Source: Proluteimonas luteida | GTDB lineage: Bacteria; Pseudomonadota; Gammaproteobacteria; Xanthomonadales; Xanthomonadaceae | Assembly: GCF_021191695.1 (NCBI RefSeq) | Contig: NZ_JAIWPT010000002.1 | Coordinates: 1 to 64,000, forward strand | Direction: 5' to 3' | DNA: 64,000 nucleotides | Shown: one piece after another, positions 1 through 9,983 of the stretch | Layout of the letters: the number at the start of each line of letters is the position of its first letter | How positions within the stretch are numbered: position 1 is the stretch's first letter | Notes under the pieces: generated by a model | Databases searched by the model: none | What the model saw: only the letters and a program-made list of their open reading frames with translations | What the model was told of the DNA's origin: nothing | Position numbers and translations under genes: made by a program

Positions 1-459
1 GAGCAGCAGATCCGGAACATCGAGCGATTGCTCGCCGAACACATCGACAGTGACCCGGACCTGCGTGAGCGCCGCGACCTGCTCGACAGCATCCCCGGCA
101 TCGGCCAGACCACGGCCGCCGCCCTGCTGGCCTCGCTCGGCTCTCTGGCGCGCTACAGCGACGTCAGCCAGATCGTGGCCCATGCCGGCCTCAACCCGGC
201 CCAGCGCCAATCCGGCAAGTACCAGGGCAAGGTCCGCATCTCGCGCATCGGCGATGCCGTCCTGCGTGCCAGGCTCTACATGCCGGCGATCGTGGCCAAA
301 CGCCACAATCCGGTCCTGGCCGCCTTCGCAGAGCGTCTGGCCGAACGCGGCAAGCCCGGCAAGGTCATCGTCTGCGCCGTCATGCGCAAGCTCCTCCACC
401 TGGTCTGGGGCGTCCTGCGTTCGGGCAAGCCATTCGATCCCCAGCACGCCATTGCATAG
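1..459 (+). mobile_element. IS110-family transposase, C-terminal part (cut by window edge)
   Basis: The frame is open from base 1, so the gene begins outside the window. The visible 152 residues match the C-terminal domain of IS116/IS110/IS902 transposases (Transposase_20): IPGIGQTTAAALLASLG near the start, then AHAGLNPAQRQSGKYQGK, and a basic C-terminus with RKLLHLVWGVLRSGKPFDP. These DEDD-type recombinases move circular intermediates guided by a bridge RNA. In IS110 proper that RNA lies upstream of the gene, here off-window. Only 30 bases separate the stop from the next gene, so there is no room for a 3' bridge RNA of the IS1111 type. Whether the element is intact cannot be judged. The family call is secure. 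Confidence 0.9.
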
Positions 460-489
460 GCCGCCGCAAGACGGTATCTACGCACCGAC

Positions 490-984
490 ATGCCGGTGCA
501 AGAATCGTCAATGCTCCCGATCACCAACGAACGCGGCGAATCGCTTGTCGCCATCCACACGGGCAGCGCCGGACTGCCGCCAGACCTGCCTGCCACATCC
601 TTTGCCCTGGTCCTCGCCCGCCACGATGGCGACGTGCTGCTCGTGCGCAACAGGTCGCGCGGCGTCTGGGAGCTGCCCGGCGGCTGGATCGATCCCGGCG
701 AATCCGCCGAGCGCTGCGCCCGCCGCGAACTGGCCGAAGAGTCCGGCCAGACGCCCGGCCGACTGCGCCTGGCGGCATGGCTGGTCCTGGACCGCCCGGA
801 TGGCGACGGACCGGCGCGCATCTTCGGCGCGCTGTTCCTGGCGCAGATCACGGACATCGCCGGTTTCGCCCCGACGTCGGAAATCGCCCGCCTGCTCTGG
901 ACGCCGGCCGCGCAGCTGCCAACCGGCATTTCGGCGATCGACGCGGCATTGATCGCGCGTTTCGCCGAGATGAAACCGGCCTGA
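490..984 (+). CDS. Nudix hydrolase
   Basis: Encodes 164 residues with one Nudix domain. The Nudix box follows the consensus G-x5-E-x7-REL-x-EE-x-G at about residues 63-85 (GWIDPGESAERC, then ARRELAEESGQ), which supplies the Mg2+-binding glutamates for hydrolysing nucleoside diphosphates linked to another group. The last box position is Gln instead of the usual hydrophobic residue. The substrate cannot be predicted. The first ATG (490) lies inside a 6-bp-stem inverted repeat at 482-499 that may belong to the end of the preceding insertion sequence. ATG 520 (MLPITNERG) is an equally plausible start, and neither has a strong Shine-Dalgarno sequence. Confidence 0.8.
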   Translation: MPVQESSMLPITNERGESLVAIHTGSAGLPPDLPATSFALVLARHDGDVLLVRNRSRGVWELPGGWIDPGESAERCARRELAEESGQTPGRLRLAAWLVLDRPDGDGPARIFGALFLAQITDIAGFAPTSEIARLLWTPAAQLPTGISAIDAALIARFAEMKPA

Positions 985-1093
985 GCGTTCTCCACCACAG
1001 CATGCCGCACGATCCGGAAGAAGCCCGGTGCGCACTTGGTGCCCGGGTCGGGAAGATCGGACGCATCGCCGCGTAGCCGCCGATACGCAGGCC

Positions 1094-1173
1094 GCAGGTC
1101 GGGCCACGCGCCCGACGCAGGCGCGCCCGTCTTCCGGCATCCCGTGCGTCGGGCGCGTTGGCCCGACCTACGC
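1094..1173. repeat. Inverted pair of REP-like palindromes (GTAGGTCGGG family)
   Basis: The non-coding stretch 985-1208 holds two copies in opposite orientation: GCAGGTCGGGCCACGCG at 1094 and its near reverse complement ending TTGGCCCGACCTACGC at 1173. The same family recurs at 34401-34517, 37485-37836 and 38864-38889. The pair sits between two convergent genes, a usual place for such repeats. Confidence 0.8.
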
Positions 1174-1208
1174 GATACGGATCCTTCCGTGCGATCGACG
1201 ATCGCGCG

Positions 1209-3197
1209 TCACAGCGCCCTGGCCGCCTCGACGATCTTCTCGACGGTGATGCCGAAGTGCCGGAACAGCTGGTCGGCCGGGGCCGAGGCGCCGAAGCTGT
1301 CGATGCCGATGACGGCGCCGTCGAGCCCGACGTACGCGCGCCAGAAGCCGGTGACGCCGGCTTCGATCGCGACGCGCCTGCGCACGGCGCCGGGCAGCAC
1401 CGACTCGCGGTACGCCGCATCCTGGCGGTCGAACACGTCGGTCGACGGCATCGACACCACGCGCACGCCGTCGCCGAGCTGCTCGGCCGCCTGCATCGCC
1501 AGGCCCACTTCCGAGCCGGTCGCGATCAGGATGACCTCGGGCGTGCCGGCCGAATGCTTCAGCACGTAGCCGCCGCGGGCGATGTCGGCCACCTGCGCGG
1601 CGTCGCGCGCCTGGTGCGGCAGGTTCTGGCGCGAGAACACCAGGCAGCTGGGGCCGTCGGTACGGGTGATCGCGGCCTTCCACGCCACCGCCGACTCGAC
1701 CGCGTCGCAGGGGCGCCAGACGTCGTTGTTGGGGATGTAGCGCAACGACGCCAGGTGCTCGACCGGCTGGTGGGTCGGGCCATCCTCGCCGAGGCCGATC
1801 GAGTCATGGGTGTAGACGTGGATCGCGTGCGCGGGGATCAGCGCGCTCATGCGCACGGCGTTGCGCGCGTAGTCGCTGAATACCAGGAACGTCGCGTCGA
1901 ACGGGATGAAGCCGCCGTGCAGCGCCAGGCCGTTGGCGATCGCGGTCATGCCGAACTCGCGCACGCCGTAGTAGACGTAGTTGGCGTTGGCGTCGGCGCT
2001 GGCCGCGGACCTGCTGCCCTTCCACAGGGTCAGGTTGGAATGCGCGAGGTCGGCCGAGCCGCCGATCAGTTCCGGCAGCAGCGGCGCGAAGGCCTCGATC
2101 GCCATCTGCGAGGCCTTGCGCGAGGCGATCGTCGGGCCTTCGGCCTGCAGCTTGCCGATGAACGCGTCGGCCGCCTCGACGAACCCGGCCGGCAGTTCGC
2201 CGTGCGAGCGGCGCACCAGTTCGGCGGCGGCTTCGGGATGGGCGTCGCGGTAGGCCTCGAACAACGCGTTCCATTCGGCCTCGCGTTCCAGGCCGGCGCG
2301 GGTCGCGCGCCAGGCCTCGCGGATCGCCTCGGGCACCTCGAACGGGCCATGGGTCCAGCCGAGCGCGGCGCGGGTGGCATCGGACTCGTCCTTGCCCAGC
2401 GGCGCGCCATGCGAGGATTCCTTGCCGGCGCGGTTCGGCGAGCCGTAGCCGATCGTCGTGCGGCAGCACACCAGCACCGGCCGGTCGTCACTGGACACCG
2501 CCTCGCTGATCGCGCGCGAGATCGCCTCGCTGTCGTGGCCGTCGACGCCGCGGATCACGCGCCAGCCGTAGGCCTCGAAGCGCGCCGGGGTATCGTCGGT
2601 GAACCAGCCCTCGGTGTTGCCGTCGATCGAGATGTGGTTGTCGTCCCAGAACGCGACCAGCTTGCCCAGGCCCAGGGTGCCGGCCAGCGACGCGGCCTCG
2701 TGCGAGATGCCTTCCATCAGGCAGCCGTCGCCCAGGAACACCCAGGTGCGGTGGTCGACGACGGCGAAACCGGGACGGTTGAAGCGCTGCGCCAGCAGGC
2801 GCTCGGCCAGGGCGAAGCCCACCGCGTTGGCGAATCCCTGGCCGAGCGGTCCGGTGGTGGTCTCCACGCCGGGCGTCTCGTGGCGCTCGGGATGGCCGGC
2901 GGTGCGGCTGTGCAGCTGGCGGAAGTTCTTCAGCTCCTCCAGCGGCAGGTCGTAGCCCGACAGGTGCAGCAGCGCGTACTGCAGCATCGAGCCGTGGCCG
3001 TTGGACAGCACGAAGCGGTCGCGGTTGAACCACTGCGGATTGCCGGGGTTGTGGCGGAGGAAGTCGTTCCACAGCACCTCGGCGATGTCGGCCATGCCCA
3101 TCGGCATGCCGGGATGGCCGGACTTGGCGGCATCGACGGCGTCGATGGCGAGGAAACGGATGGCGTTGGCGAGTTCGCGACGGGTCGGCGTGGTCAT
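1209..3197 (-). CDS. tkt: Transketolase
   Basis: Encodes 662 residues, the normal length for bacterial transketolase, a cytosolic thiamine-diphosphate enzyme of the pentose phosphate pathway that moves two-carbon ketol units between sugar phosphates. Visible landmarks are SGHPGMPMG near residue 26, the diphosphate/Mg2+ motif [13 protein letters not shown] near 155, and the pyrimidine-domain stretch [19 protein letters not shown] near 464-482. The N-terminal ThDP domain, central pyrimidine domain and C-terminal domain are all present. The ATG at 3197 lacks a clear Shine-Dalgarno. The gene is the last of a minus-strand run and ends against the repeat pair at 1094-1173. Confidence 0.97.
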   Translation of the reverse strand: MTTPTRRELANAIRFLAIDAVDAAKSGHPGMPMGMADIAEVLWNDFLRHNPGNPQWFNRDRFVLSNGHGSMLQYALLHLSGYDLPLEELKNFRQLHSRTAGHPERHETPGVETTTGPLGQGFANAVGFALAERLLAQRFNRPGFAVVDHRTWVFLGDGCLMEGISHEAASLAGTLGLGKLVAFWDDNHISIDGNTEGWFTDDTPARFEAYGWRVIRGVDGHDSEAISRAISEAVSSDDRPVLVCCRTTIGYGSPNRAGKESSHGAPLGKDESDATRAALGWTHGPFEVPEAIREAWRATRAGLEREAEWNALFEAYRDAHPEAAAELVRRSHGELPAGFVEAADAFIGKLQAEGPTIASRKASQMAIEAFAPLLPELIGGSADLAHSNLTLWKGSRSAASADANANYVYYGVREFGMTAIANGLALHGGFIPFDATFLVFSDYARNAVRMSALIPAHAIHVYTHDSIGLGEDGPTHQPVEHLASLRYIPNNDVWRPCDAVESAVAWKAAITRTDGPSCLVFSRQNLPHQARDAAQVADIARGGYVLKHSAGTPEVILIATGSEVGLAMQAAEQLGDGVRVVSMPSTDVFDRQDAAYRESVLPGAVRRRVAIEAGVTGFWRAYVGLDGAVIGIDSFGASAPADQLFRHFGITVEKIVEAARAL

Positions 3198-3338
3198 GGA
3201 CGGGCGGGCGGCGGCGGGGACGGGAGCCGGCTATTGTCCCATGCCCGCGGAATCGCTGCCGGTGCGGTGTCCGCCGCCGCACTCTGCCCACCACCGCCGC
3301 GCGACCGCGCGCGACGGCGGGGGTGCCCGCCGTGGCGC

Positions 3339-4760
3339 TCAGTGCGGCCCGGGCACCGCCGCGGCCGGGGTGCCGTCGACAGCGGCGCCTCCGTTGCCGT
3401 TTCCGTCCTCGTCCTCGTCGCGCTCGCCCTTCGACACCAGCGCGGCGATGCCGAGGTCGCCGGTGACGTTGACCGTGGTCCGGCACATGTCGAGGAAATG
3501 GTTGACGCCCAGCACCAGGCCGATGCCCTCGGCCGGCACCCCGACCATCGTGCAGATCAGCGCCACCACCGGCAGCGAGCCCGAGGGCACGCCGGCGGTG
3601 CCGATGCCGCCGAGGATGCAGACCAGCATCACCAGCACCTGCTGGCCGAACGACAGGTCGACGCCGAAGAACTGCGCCAGGAAGATCACCGTCACGCCCT
3701 CGAACAGCGCGGTACCGTTCTGGTTGGCGGTCGCGCCGATGGTCAGCACGAACCGCGAGACCTTGCGCGGCAGGTGCAGGTTCTCGTCGGCGACCCGCAG
3801 CGCGGTCGGCAGCGTGGCGTTGCTCGACGCGGTGGAGAACGCCAGCAGCATCGCCTCCTGCACGCCGCGGAAGAACTTCAGCGGCGACCAGCCGCCGACC
3901 AGGCGCAGCGCCAGCGAATAGGTCACCACCATGTGCAGCGCCAGCGCGCCGACCACGACCAGCACGTAGGCCCCGAGCCGGATCAGCAGGTCCCAGCCGA
4001 ACACCACGGCGAGGTTGAACATGAAGCAGAACACCGCGATCGGGGCGAGCCGGATCACCAGGCCGATCAGCGTCATCGAGACCTCGAACAGGCCCTCGAT
4101 GCCGCGCTTGAGCGTGGCGATCGCATCGGACCTCGGCGCCAGCACCAGGCCGATGCCGAACATCAGCGCGAAGAACATCAGCGCCAGGATGTTGGCGTTG
4201 TCCGAGGCCGCGCCGACCACGTTCTGCGGCACGATCGACAGCAGCATCTCCATGCCCTTGGCGCCGGTGCGGCTGTCGCTGACGATCGCGGCGGTGCGCT
4301 CGGCGCCTTCGCTGAGCAGTTGCTGCGCCAGCGCCGGATCGACGCCGGCGCCGGGCCGGAACAGGTTGACCATGACCAGGCCGACCAGCACCGCGATGCC
4401 CGACAGCAGCACCGTCCAGGCCAGCGTGCGCCAGCCGATGCGGCCCAGCGACGCGACGTCGCCCATCTCCGAGACGCCGACCACCAGCGCCGAGAACAGC
4501 AACGGCACGATCAGCATGAAGATCAGGCTCAGGAACAGCGTGCCCAGCGGCTGGGTGACATAGGCGACGAGGTTGTCGATCACCGGCCGGCAATGCCACG
4601 GCGCGGGATCGGCGGCGCAGGCGGCGGATGCCGGGTCGCCGAACGTCCAGGCCGACAGCCCGCTGTAATGCGCGACCAGGCCCAGGACCAGACCGGCGAC
4701 GAAGCCGATGGCGATCTTCCAGTGCAGCGGCATGCGACGGCGCTCGGCGGTTGTCACCAT
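3339..4760 (-). CDS. Dicarboxylate/amino acid:cation symporter (DAACS family)
   Basis: Encodes 473 residues of a GltP/DctA-type secondary transporter in the inner membrane, importing C4-dicarboxylates or acidic amino acids with Na+ or H+. About eight hydrophobic segments are visible, with the family's hairpin motifs: serine-rich FSTASSNATLPTAL (HP1 side) and GATANQNGTALFEGV (the NMDGT-like TM7 motif, here NQNGTAL). Substrate choice cannot be read from this alone. The start at 4760 is preferred over an upstream ATG at 4814 because AGGAAAAG sits eight bases before it. The C-terminus is acidic and low-complexity, ending near GDGNGNGGAAVDG. It lies 141 bp upstream of tkt on the same strand. Confidence 0.92.
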   Translation of the reverse strand: MVTTAERRRMPLHWKIAIGFVAGLVLGLVAHYSGLSAWTFGDPASAACAADPAPWHCRPVIDNLVAYVTQPLGTLFLSLIFMLIVPLLFSALVVGVSEMGDVASLGRIGWRTLAWTVLLSGIAVLVGLVMVNLFRPGAGVDPALAQQLLSEGAERTAAIVSDSRTGAKGMEMLLSIVPQNVVGAASDNANILALMFFALMFGIGLVLAPRSDAIATLKRGIEGLFEVSMTLIGLVIRLAPIAVFCFMFNLAVVFGWDLLIRLGAYVLVVVGALALHMVVTYSLALRLVGGWSPLKFFRGVQEAMLLAFSTASSNATLPTALRVADENLHLPRKVSRFVLTIGATANQNGTALFEGVTVIFLAQFFGVDLSFGQQVLVMLVCILGGIGTAGVPSGSLPVVALICTMVGVPAEGIGLVLGVNHFLDMCRTTVNVTGDLGIAALVSKGERDEDEDGNGNGGAAVDGTPAAAVPGPH

Positions 4761-4934
4761 GGGCGGATCTTTTCCTGAAGTCGGGAGTGGGAAATGCGCC
4801 GTGCCGCGCAACACGCTGGAGTCGCGACACGCATCGAATGCCAGACCCTAGCAGAAGCGGCCTCGCCCCAGAACCTGCCCGTGCCTCGATGTGCGCCACG
4901 CGGCCGCTGGATCGCCCCGCATCCGGCGCTGCGA

Positions 4935-6650
4935 TCAGCGCTGCGGATACAGCGGCGGCAGGCCGGCCTGCAGCACCGGTGCGGCGGCGGCGGCGAGGTC
5001 GGCGCCATCCCGGAACGCCGCGCGCAGCCGCGCACGCGCGGCGACCACGTCGCCGCCGGCCCAGCGCGCCTGCTGCCACTGGTCGAGCGCGGCGCGCTGC
5101 TGCGGATCGCGCAGGCGCGCGCGCAGTGCATCGATCGATGGCGCCGGCGGCGACGTCAACGCACGCAGTGCCGCCGAGACCTCGTCCTGGCCGCCGGTCT
5201 GCAGCAGCTGCAGCAATGCACGATGCGGCGCAACCGGCGGTGACGTCGGAGAATACGGTGACGACGCGGCCGCGTCCGCCGCGACACTCGGCATTGCCGT
5301 GGGCCTGCGCCGGCGCAGACCGGCCCACAGCCACAGGCCCGCGACCAGCAGCGGGATGCAGGCAAGCACCGGCAGCGCGATACGGCCGCCACGCCACGCG
5401 CCGCCGCCGGCATCCGCGGCAACGCTATCCGGGCCCCTGGCGGCCGGCCTCGTGTCCACGGCGGGCATATCGGCGGAGCCGCTGCCCGGCGCCACGTCCA
5501 GCGTGACCATGGGCAGGGCCGTGGTCCGGGCGATGCCCGCGCGCGCGTCCCACCAGTCGATGCGCGGACCGGCGATGCGCAACGGGCCCGCATGCGAGGG
5601 CACGATCGAGAACCGCCGCCGCAGCAGCACCTGCGGGCGGCCATTGTCGAAGGTCTCGTCGAATTCCGCCGGCTCGGGGAATACCTGGGCACCGTCGACG
5701 TCGGGCAGGACCAGCTCGGGCAGCGGCGCGGCGGTGCTGCCGTCGTAGCGGACCTCGGCCACCAGCGTGGTCGCCTGTCCGACCCCGGCCGTATCCGGTG
5801 CGTCCAGCCAACGGCCATCGACCCCGTACAGCGGCAGCCACGGCTGCGGCGCGCCGGCCGGGATCGGCTGCACGTCGAGCACGCTCGGCGGCCCGTTGGC
5901 GTCGAGCCGGCGCGGGCCCCGGCTGAACGGGCTGCGGTCGAGCATGTCGCCGAACATGCCGCCACCGCCGATGCCGCGTCCCTCGAAACGCGCGCCGGGC
6001 ACGGTCAGCGGCCCGCTGCGCTCGGGCACCAGCAGGAAGCGCCGCTCCAGCACCTGGTAGCGGGTTCCGCCGATGTCGCGCTGGTACTGGACGTCGCTGC
6101 CGACGCGCTGCAGCGTCGCACCGTCCGGCAGCGGCTGGTCGAGCTGCCCGGACACCAGTTGCGCGGCGTAGTACAAGCGCAGCGTGTAGCCCACCGCCTG
6201 CTGGACGTAGGGCGACTGCGCATCGACCTCGGATTCGATGAAGGCCGGCGCGCCGTCATGCGCCGCGGCGATGCGGGCCGGCGCGACGCTGAGCTGCAGC
6301 GGCGCGGTGGTCGCGTTCCCCAGCCGCAGCGCCGGCACCGTCAGCACGCCTTCGCGCCGCGGCCGCAACGCAACGGCATACAGCGTGCGCTCGCTGCGCC
6401 GGCCGTTGACCAGCTCGACCTGGCGCCGGCTGGTATGGCCGCTGGTCTCGAAATTGCGGTCGAGCGGCGTCCAGTCCGGTACATCCACGCCGGGCCCGGT
6501 GGTCTCGACGTTGAGCGTCGCGGTCTCGCCGAAGGCGATGCGGTCGCGATCGAGCCAGGCACGCACGCGGTCCTGCGCCGCGGCGCTGCCGCAGGCCAGC
6601 AGCGCAAGCAGCAACAGCCACGGCCAGCCACGGCGGATGCGTCGGCTCAT
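4935..6650 (-). CDS. batD: BatD family protein
   Basis: Encodes 571 residues, the last gene of the Bat operon. Residues 1-25 form a signal peptide (WLLLLALLACGSAAAQ), followed by a large periplasmic region of immunoglobulin-like character (RVRAWLDRDRIAFGETATLNVET is typical of BatD) and one transmembrane helix near residues 435-455 (LPVLACIPLLVAGLWLW) with a short cytoplasmic tail. BatD proteins accompany the VWA proteins BatA/BatB and are thought to help hold a membrane complex in stress tolerance; the biochemical role is unknown. The ATG overlaps the stop of the upstream gene (ATGA), indicating translational coupling. Confidence 0.88.
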   Translation of the reverse strand: MSRRIRRGWPWLLLLALLACGSAAAQDRVRAWLDRDRIAFGETATLNVETTGPGVDVPDWTPLDRNFETSGHTSRRQVELVNGRRSERTLYAVALRPRREGVLTVPALRLGNATTAPLQLSVAPARIAAAHDGAPAFIESEVDAQSPYVQQAVGYTLRLYYAAQLVSGQLDQPLPDGATLQRVGSDVQYQRDIGGTRYQVLERRFLLVPERSGPLTVPGARFEGRGIGGGGMFGDMLDRSPFSRGPRRLDANGPPSVLDVQPIPAGAPQPWLPLYGVDGRWLDAPDTAGVGQATTLVAEVRYDGSTAAPLPELVLPDVDGAQVFPEPAEFDETFDNGRPQVLLRRRFSIVPSHAGPLRIAGPRIDWWDARAGIARTTALPMVTLDVAPGSGSADMPAVDTRPAARGPDSVAADAGGGAWRGGRIALPVLACIPLLVAGLWLWAGLRRRRPTAMPSVAADAAASSPYSPTSPPVAPHRALLQLLQTGGQDEVSAALRALTSPPAPSIDALRARLRDPQQRAALDQWQQARWAGGDVVAARARLRAAFRDGADLAAAAAPVLQAGLPPLYPQR

Positions 6651-8461
6651 GGCTGCGCACCCTGGCGGCGCTCGTGCTGCAGGCGGAACTTGGCCCGCAG
6701 CAATCCACCCGGATCGTCCGGCAGGCGACGCAGCGTTGCCGCATTGGCTTCGCGGCGCTCGCGCTCGGCGGCGGTCTCGCTGGGCGCATCGGTGGCTTCG
6801 GCGCCTTCCGAGCCCGGCTCGGCGCCGGCCTGGCCGGCATCGAGCGCACGCTGGATCTGCGCGCGCAGCTCGGCATCGGCAGCCTGCTGATCCTGCTGGC
6901 CTGCCGGCGTCCCGGGCTCGCTGCCGGCGTCGTCGGCATCGGGCTGGCCGGGCTCACCCCGTGGAGGCTCGGGCGCGGGCTGGCCGGACTGCGGCGGCGG
7001 GGATTGCGACGGTGGCGCCTGCGACGGCGCGCCCTCGCCACTGTCCCCGGGGGCGCCGCCGGAAGTGTCGTCGCCGGGCTGCGGTTGTCCGCGCGAATCC
7101 TGCCCTGCATTCCCTGGTGGCGGTTTGCGCGCCTTCGCGGCTTCCACCGCCTGCCGGTTCGCGATCGCGTCCTCCATGCCCGGCTGCAACGACAGCGCCT
7201 CGTCGTAGGCGCGGATCGCCTCGTCGTAGCGGCCGGCCTTGGCCAGCGCGTTGCCACGGTTGTAGGCGGCATCGGCGCCGGGCACGCCGCGCCAGCGCTG
7301 CACCGCCTCGTCGTAGCGACCGCCGCGGTAGGCCGCATTGCCCTGCTCGAGCTGCCGGTGCGCGGCCTGGTCGGCGCGCCGCCACAGCGTGCCGCGCGGC
7401 GCGTCATCGGCCGCCATGGTGTCGGGTGCAGGCGTTGGGCGCGACGCCTGCGCATGCGCCGGCTGCAGCGACAGGCCCGCGGCAAGCACCAGCACCGCGA
7501 CCACGGCGCCACGCCGGAACGCCAGCAGGCCCAGCGCCAGCAACGGCAACAGCAGCCAGTAGCCTTCGTCGCGCCAGCTGCGCGCGCCGCTTTCGGACGT
7601 CGCAGGCGACGCGTTCCCGCCCGCCTGCGGATCCAGCACGTCCAGTGCGCGCAGGTCGGCGGGATCGGCGGTCATCGCGTGATAGCGGCCACCGCCGGCG
7701 CGGGCCAGCGCCTGCAGCGACGCGGCGTCGAGCCGCGCGAGGCCGTCGCCCGCGGGGTGTGGTGCGCCGGCCGGCGTCCCCACGCCCAGTGCCGACACCG
7801 TGTAACCGGCACGCCGTGCGGATGCGGCCTCCTGCACGGCATCGCCGTCGGCATGGTCGCTGACCAGCAGGATCTGGCCGCTGGATGCGCCCGCCTGCCG
7901 CAGCAACCGTGTCGCCTGGGCGATCGCACGGTCGCCGCGGCTGCCGTCGACCGGCATCACCGTCGGCGACAGGGCATCGAGATACAGCGCGACGTTGCGC
8001 ACGTCGTCGGTCAGGGGCGCGACCGTGAACGCATCGTCGGCATAGGCCAGCATCGCCACCTGCCCGCCGCTGCGCTGCGCGAGCAGCGCCGCCAGCTTGG
8101 CGCGCACCTGCAGCAGCCGCGACGGCGGCAGGTCGCCGGCCTCGATCGACGACGACAGGTCCAGCGCGAGCACCAGCGGGACGTTCGCACCCTGCAACGG
8201 CTGCGCGGCCTGCCGCCATGCCGGCCCGGCCAGCGCCAGCACCACCAGCGCGCCACCGAGCAGCAGCGCCGACAGGGCCGCGATGCCGCGCCGCCCAGGC
8301 CCCGTCTCGACCAGGTGCGGCAGCAGGTGCGGATCGACGCTGTCGCGCCAGGCGTTGTCGGCGCGGCGCCGGGCCTGCCAGGCCCAGACCAGCAGCGGCA
8401 GGGCCAGCAGCAGCCACAGCCACTGCGGACGCAGGAAATGCACGGCATCGAACGCGGTCAT
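6647..8461 (-). CDS. BatB/BatC-type fusion: VWA domain plus TPR membrane protein
   Basis: Encodes 604 residues. Two N-terminal helices frame a von Willebrand A domain whose MIDAS motif DLSSS (in LALDLSSSIEAGD, about residues 90-102) and later LVSDHADGD are intact. A third helix pair (YWLLLPLLALGLLAF) precedes TPR repeats (AYRGGRYDEAVQRW, AYNRGNALAKAGRYDEAI) that correspond to BatC in organisms where the genes are separate. The C-terminal part is a Pro/Gln/Gly-rich disordered tail ending in a charged helix. The start at 8461 overlaps the stop of batA by ATGA. The domain order BatB-BatC in one chain is common in gammaproteobacteria. Likely a protein-interaction scaffold in the inner membrane. 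Confidence 0.88.
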   Translation of the reverse strand: MTAFDAVHFLRPQWLWLLLALPLLVWAWQARRRADNAWRDSVDPHLLPHLVETGPGRRGIAALSALLLGGALVVLALAGPAWRQAAQPLQGANVPLVLALDLSSSIEAGDLPPSRLLQVRAKLAALLAQRSGGQVAMLAYADDAFTVAPLTDDVRNVALYLDALSPTVMPVDGSRGDRAIAQATRLLRQAGASSGQILLVSDHADGDAVQEAASARRAGYTVSALGVGTPAGAPHPAGDGLARLDAASLQALARAGGGRYHAMTADPADLRALDVLDPQAGGNASPATSESGARSWRDEGYWLLLPLLALGLLAFRRGAVVAVLVLAAGLSLQPAHAQASRPTPAPDTMAADDAPRGTLWRRADQAAHRQLEQGNAAYRGGRYDEAVQRWRGVPGADAAYNRGNALAKAGRYDEAIRAYDEALSLQPGMEDAIANRQAVEAAKARKPPPGNAGQDSRGQPQPGDDTSGGAPGDSGEGAPSQAPPSQSPPPQSGQPAPEPPRGEPGQPDADDAGSEPGTPAGQQDQQAADAELRAQIQRALDAGQAGAEPGSEGAEATDAPSETAAERERREANAATLRRLPDDPGGLLRAKFRLQHERRQGAQP

Positions 8462-9522
8462 CGCGCCACCTCCGCCACGTCCCCACCCCCGTCGTTGCCG
8501 TCGCCGCGCCCACGCCAGCGCCGCCACGGCAGCAGCGCGAGCAGCGCGACGACGGCGGCCGCGGCCAGCGGAACCGGATAGCGTTCGATCCGCGGCCGCA
8601 ACTGCGGCCCTGGCAGCTCGACCGGTTCGAGCCGGTCGATCTCGGCATAGATGCCCGCCAGTTCGGCGGTGTCGCGCGCACGGAACGCGCGGCCGCCGGT
8701 CATGTCGGCGATCTCGCGCAGCACCGCCTCGTCGATCATCGGCTCGCCACCGAGCGGCATGCGGAAGCCGAACACCGACAGCGCGCCCTCGTCGCTGCCG
8801 AAGGCGATCGTGTGCACGCGCACGTCGGCATCGCGCGCCAGTTCGGCCGCCTTCAGCGGCGACAGCTGGCCGGCATTGTTGACGCCGTCGGTGAGCAGGA
8901 TCAGCACCCGCTGGCCCTGCGGTTGCTGCTGCAGGCGCTTGACCGACAGCCCGATCGCGTCGCCGATCGCGGTCTCGCGGCCGACCAGGCCGACCACGGT
9001 GTCCTCGAGCTGCTGCTCGACGCTCGCGCGGTCGCGGGTCATCGGCGTCATCGCATACGCGCGCTGGCCGAACACGACCAGTCCGATGCGGTCGCCGTCG
9101 CGGCGCTCGAGGAAATCGGCGATCACCGCCTTGGCGGCGGTCAGGCGGTCGACGACGCGGCGGCCGATCAGCATGTCCTCCTCGCCCATGCTGACCGACA
9201 GGTCCACGGCCAGCATCAGGTCGCGCGCCGACTGCGGCGGCGCCACCGGCTCGCCAAGCTGCTGCGGGCGCGCCGCGGCGACGCACAGCAACGCCCAGGC
9301 CAGCCACAGCAGCCACGGCATGCCGGCGCCGCGCCCCGCGCTGCCGGAAGCCGCCAGCGTCGCCAGCGGGGTGCCGGCGGGCATGCGCAACGCGGCGCCG
9401 CGCGCACGCAGCGGCGGCGCGAACCGCCACACCAGCCAAGGCAGCGGGATCAGCAGCAACAGCGCCGGCCAGGCGAATCCGCCTGCGCCATCGGCCAGCC
9501 ACGCGGACCACCACGCGCTCAT
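8458..9522 (-). CDS. BatA-type VWA domain membrane protein
   Basis: Encodes 354 residues: two N-terminal transmembrane helices (FAWPALLLLIPLPWLVW; MPWLLWLAWALLCVAAA), a von Willebrand A domain with perfect MIDAS DLSVS (LAVDLSVSMGEED) and LLTDGVNNAG, and a C-terminal helix (VPLAAAAVVALLALLPW). This is the BatA arrangement, in which the metal-binding VWA domain faces one side of the inner membrane. It starts at ATG 9522, overlapping the DUF4381 stop at 9519, and its own stop overlaps the next gene, so the genes are translated as a coupled series with MoxR presumably acting as their ATPase partner. Confidence 0.88.
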   Translation of the reverse strand: MSAWWSAWLADGAGGFAWPALLLLIPLPWLVWRFAPPLRARGAALRMPAGTPLATLAASGSAGRGAGMPWLLWLAWALLCVAAARPQQLGEPVAPPQSARDLMLAVDLSVSMGEEDMLIGRRVVDRLTAAKAVIADFLERRDGDRIGLVVFGQRAYAMTPMTRDRASVEQQLEDTVVGLVGRETAIGDAIGLSVKRLQQQPQGQRVLILLTDGVNNAGQLSPLKAAELARDADVRVHTIAFGSDEGALSVFGFRMPLGGEPMIDEAVLREIADMTGGRAFRARDTAELAGIYAEIDRLEPVELPGPQLRPRIERYPVPLAAAAVVALLALLPWRRWRGRGDGNDGGGDVAEVAR

Positions 9523-9983
9523 CGCCGTCCCGCCATCAGCGCGGCGAAACGGCTGCGCGCGGCCGCTTCGACGGCGGCGACATCGACATCGCCGGCATCG
9601 CGCCGGAACGGGCCGTCGCGCAGTGCGGCGCCGATGCCATGTTCGAACACCGGCGGCCGCATGCCCCGGTCGAGGAAACGCAGCCAGTCGTCGCCCTGCA
9701 GGCGGTCCGCCTGCGGGTCGGCCCGCCGCGACGCGCGGCGCAGCAGCGCGGACATCGCCGCGAGCCGCGCCGCGGGATCGTCGATACCCGCCAGTTGCGC
9801 GTCGAACAGATCCCGGTAGCGGCGCAGCTGCCGGCGCCGGCGCCAGGCCAGCACGCCGATCGCGATCGCGGCCAGCAACAGCACCGCGGCCAGCAGCCAC
9901 CAGCCGGGGGCCGGCGGCCACCACGACGGTGGCGGCGGCTGGTGGATGTCGCGCAGCACGAGATCCGGCGCCTGCATCGTCAT
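9519..9983 (-). CDS. DUF4381 domain membrane protein of the Bat operon
   Basis: Encodes 154 residues with the hallmark N-terminus LVLRDIHQPPPPSWWPPAPGW, one transmembrane helix (WWLLAAVLLLAAIAIGVLAW, about residues 28-47), an Arg-rich stop-transfer stretch and a helical cytoplasmic region containing SALLRRASRRADPQADRLQGDDW. This matches DUF4381 proteins, which occur between the DUF58 and BatA genes in MoxR/Bat operons; function is unknown. ATG 9983 overlaps the upstream stop (ATGA). A second ATG at 9977 is possible. Confidence 0.82.
   Translation of the reverse strand: MTMQAPDLVLRDIHQPPPPSWWPPAPGWWLLAAVLLLAAIAIGVLAWRRRRQLRRYRDLFDAQLAGIDDPAARLAAMSALLRRASRRADPQADRLQGDDWLRFLDRGMRPPVFEHGIGAALRDGPFRRDAGDVDVAAVEAAARSRFAALMAGRR

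Noticed and set aside
460..489. Bridge RNA at the IS110-family right end
   Set aside because: Only 30 bases separate the transposase stop from the next gene, too short for a structured guide RNA; the left end is outside the window.
1158..4778. Very long plus-strand open frame (about 1200 codons)
   Set aside because: It is antisense to transketolase and the symporter, has shadow composition (Arg/His/Ala/Gly-rich without domains), and both real genes are unmistakable on the other strand.
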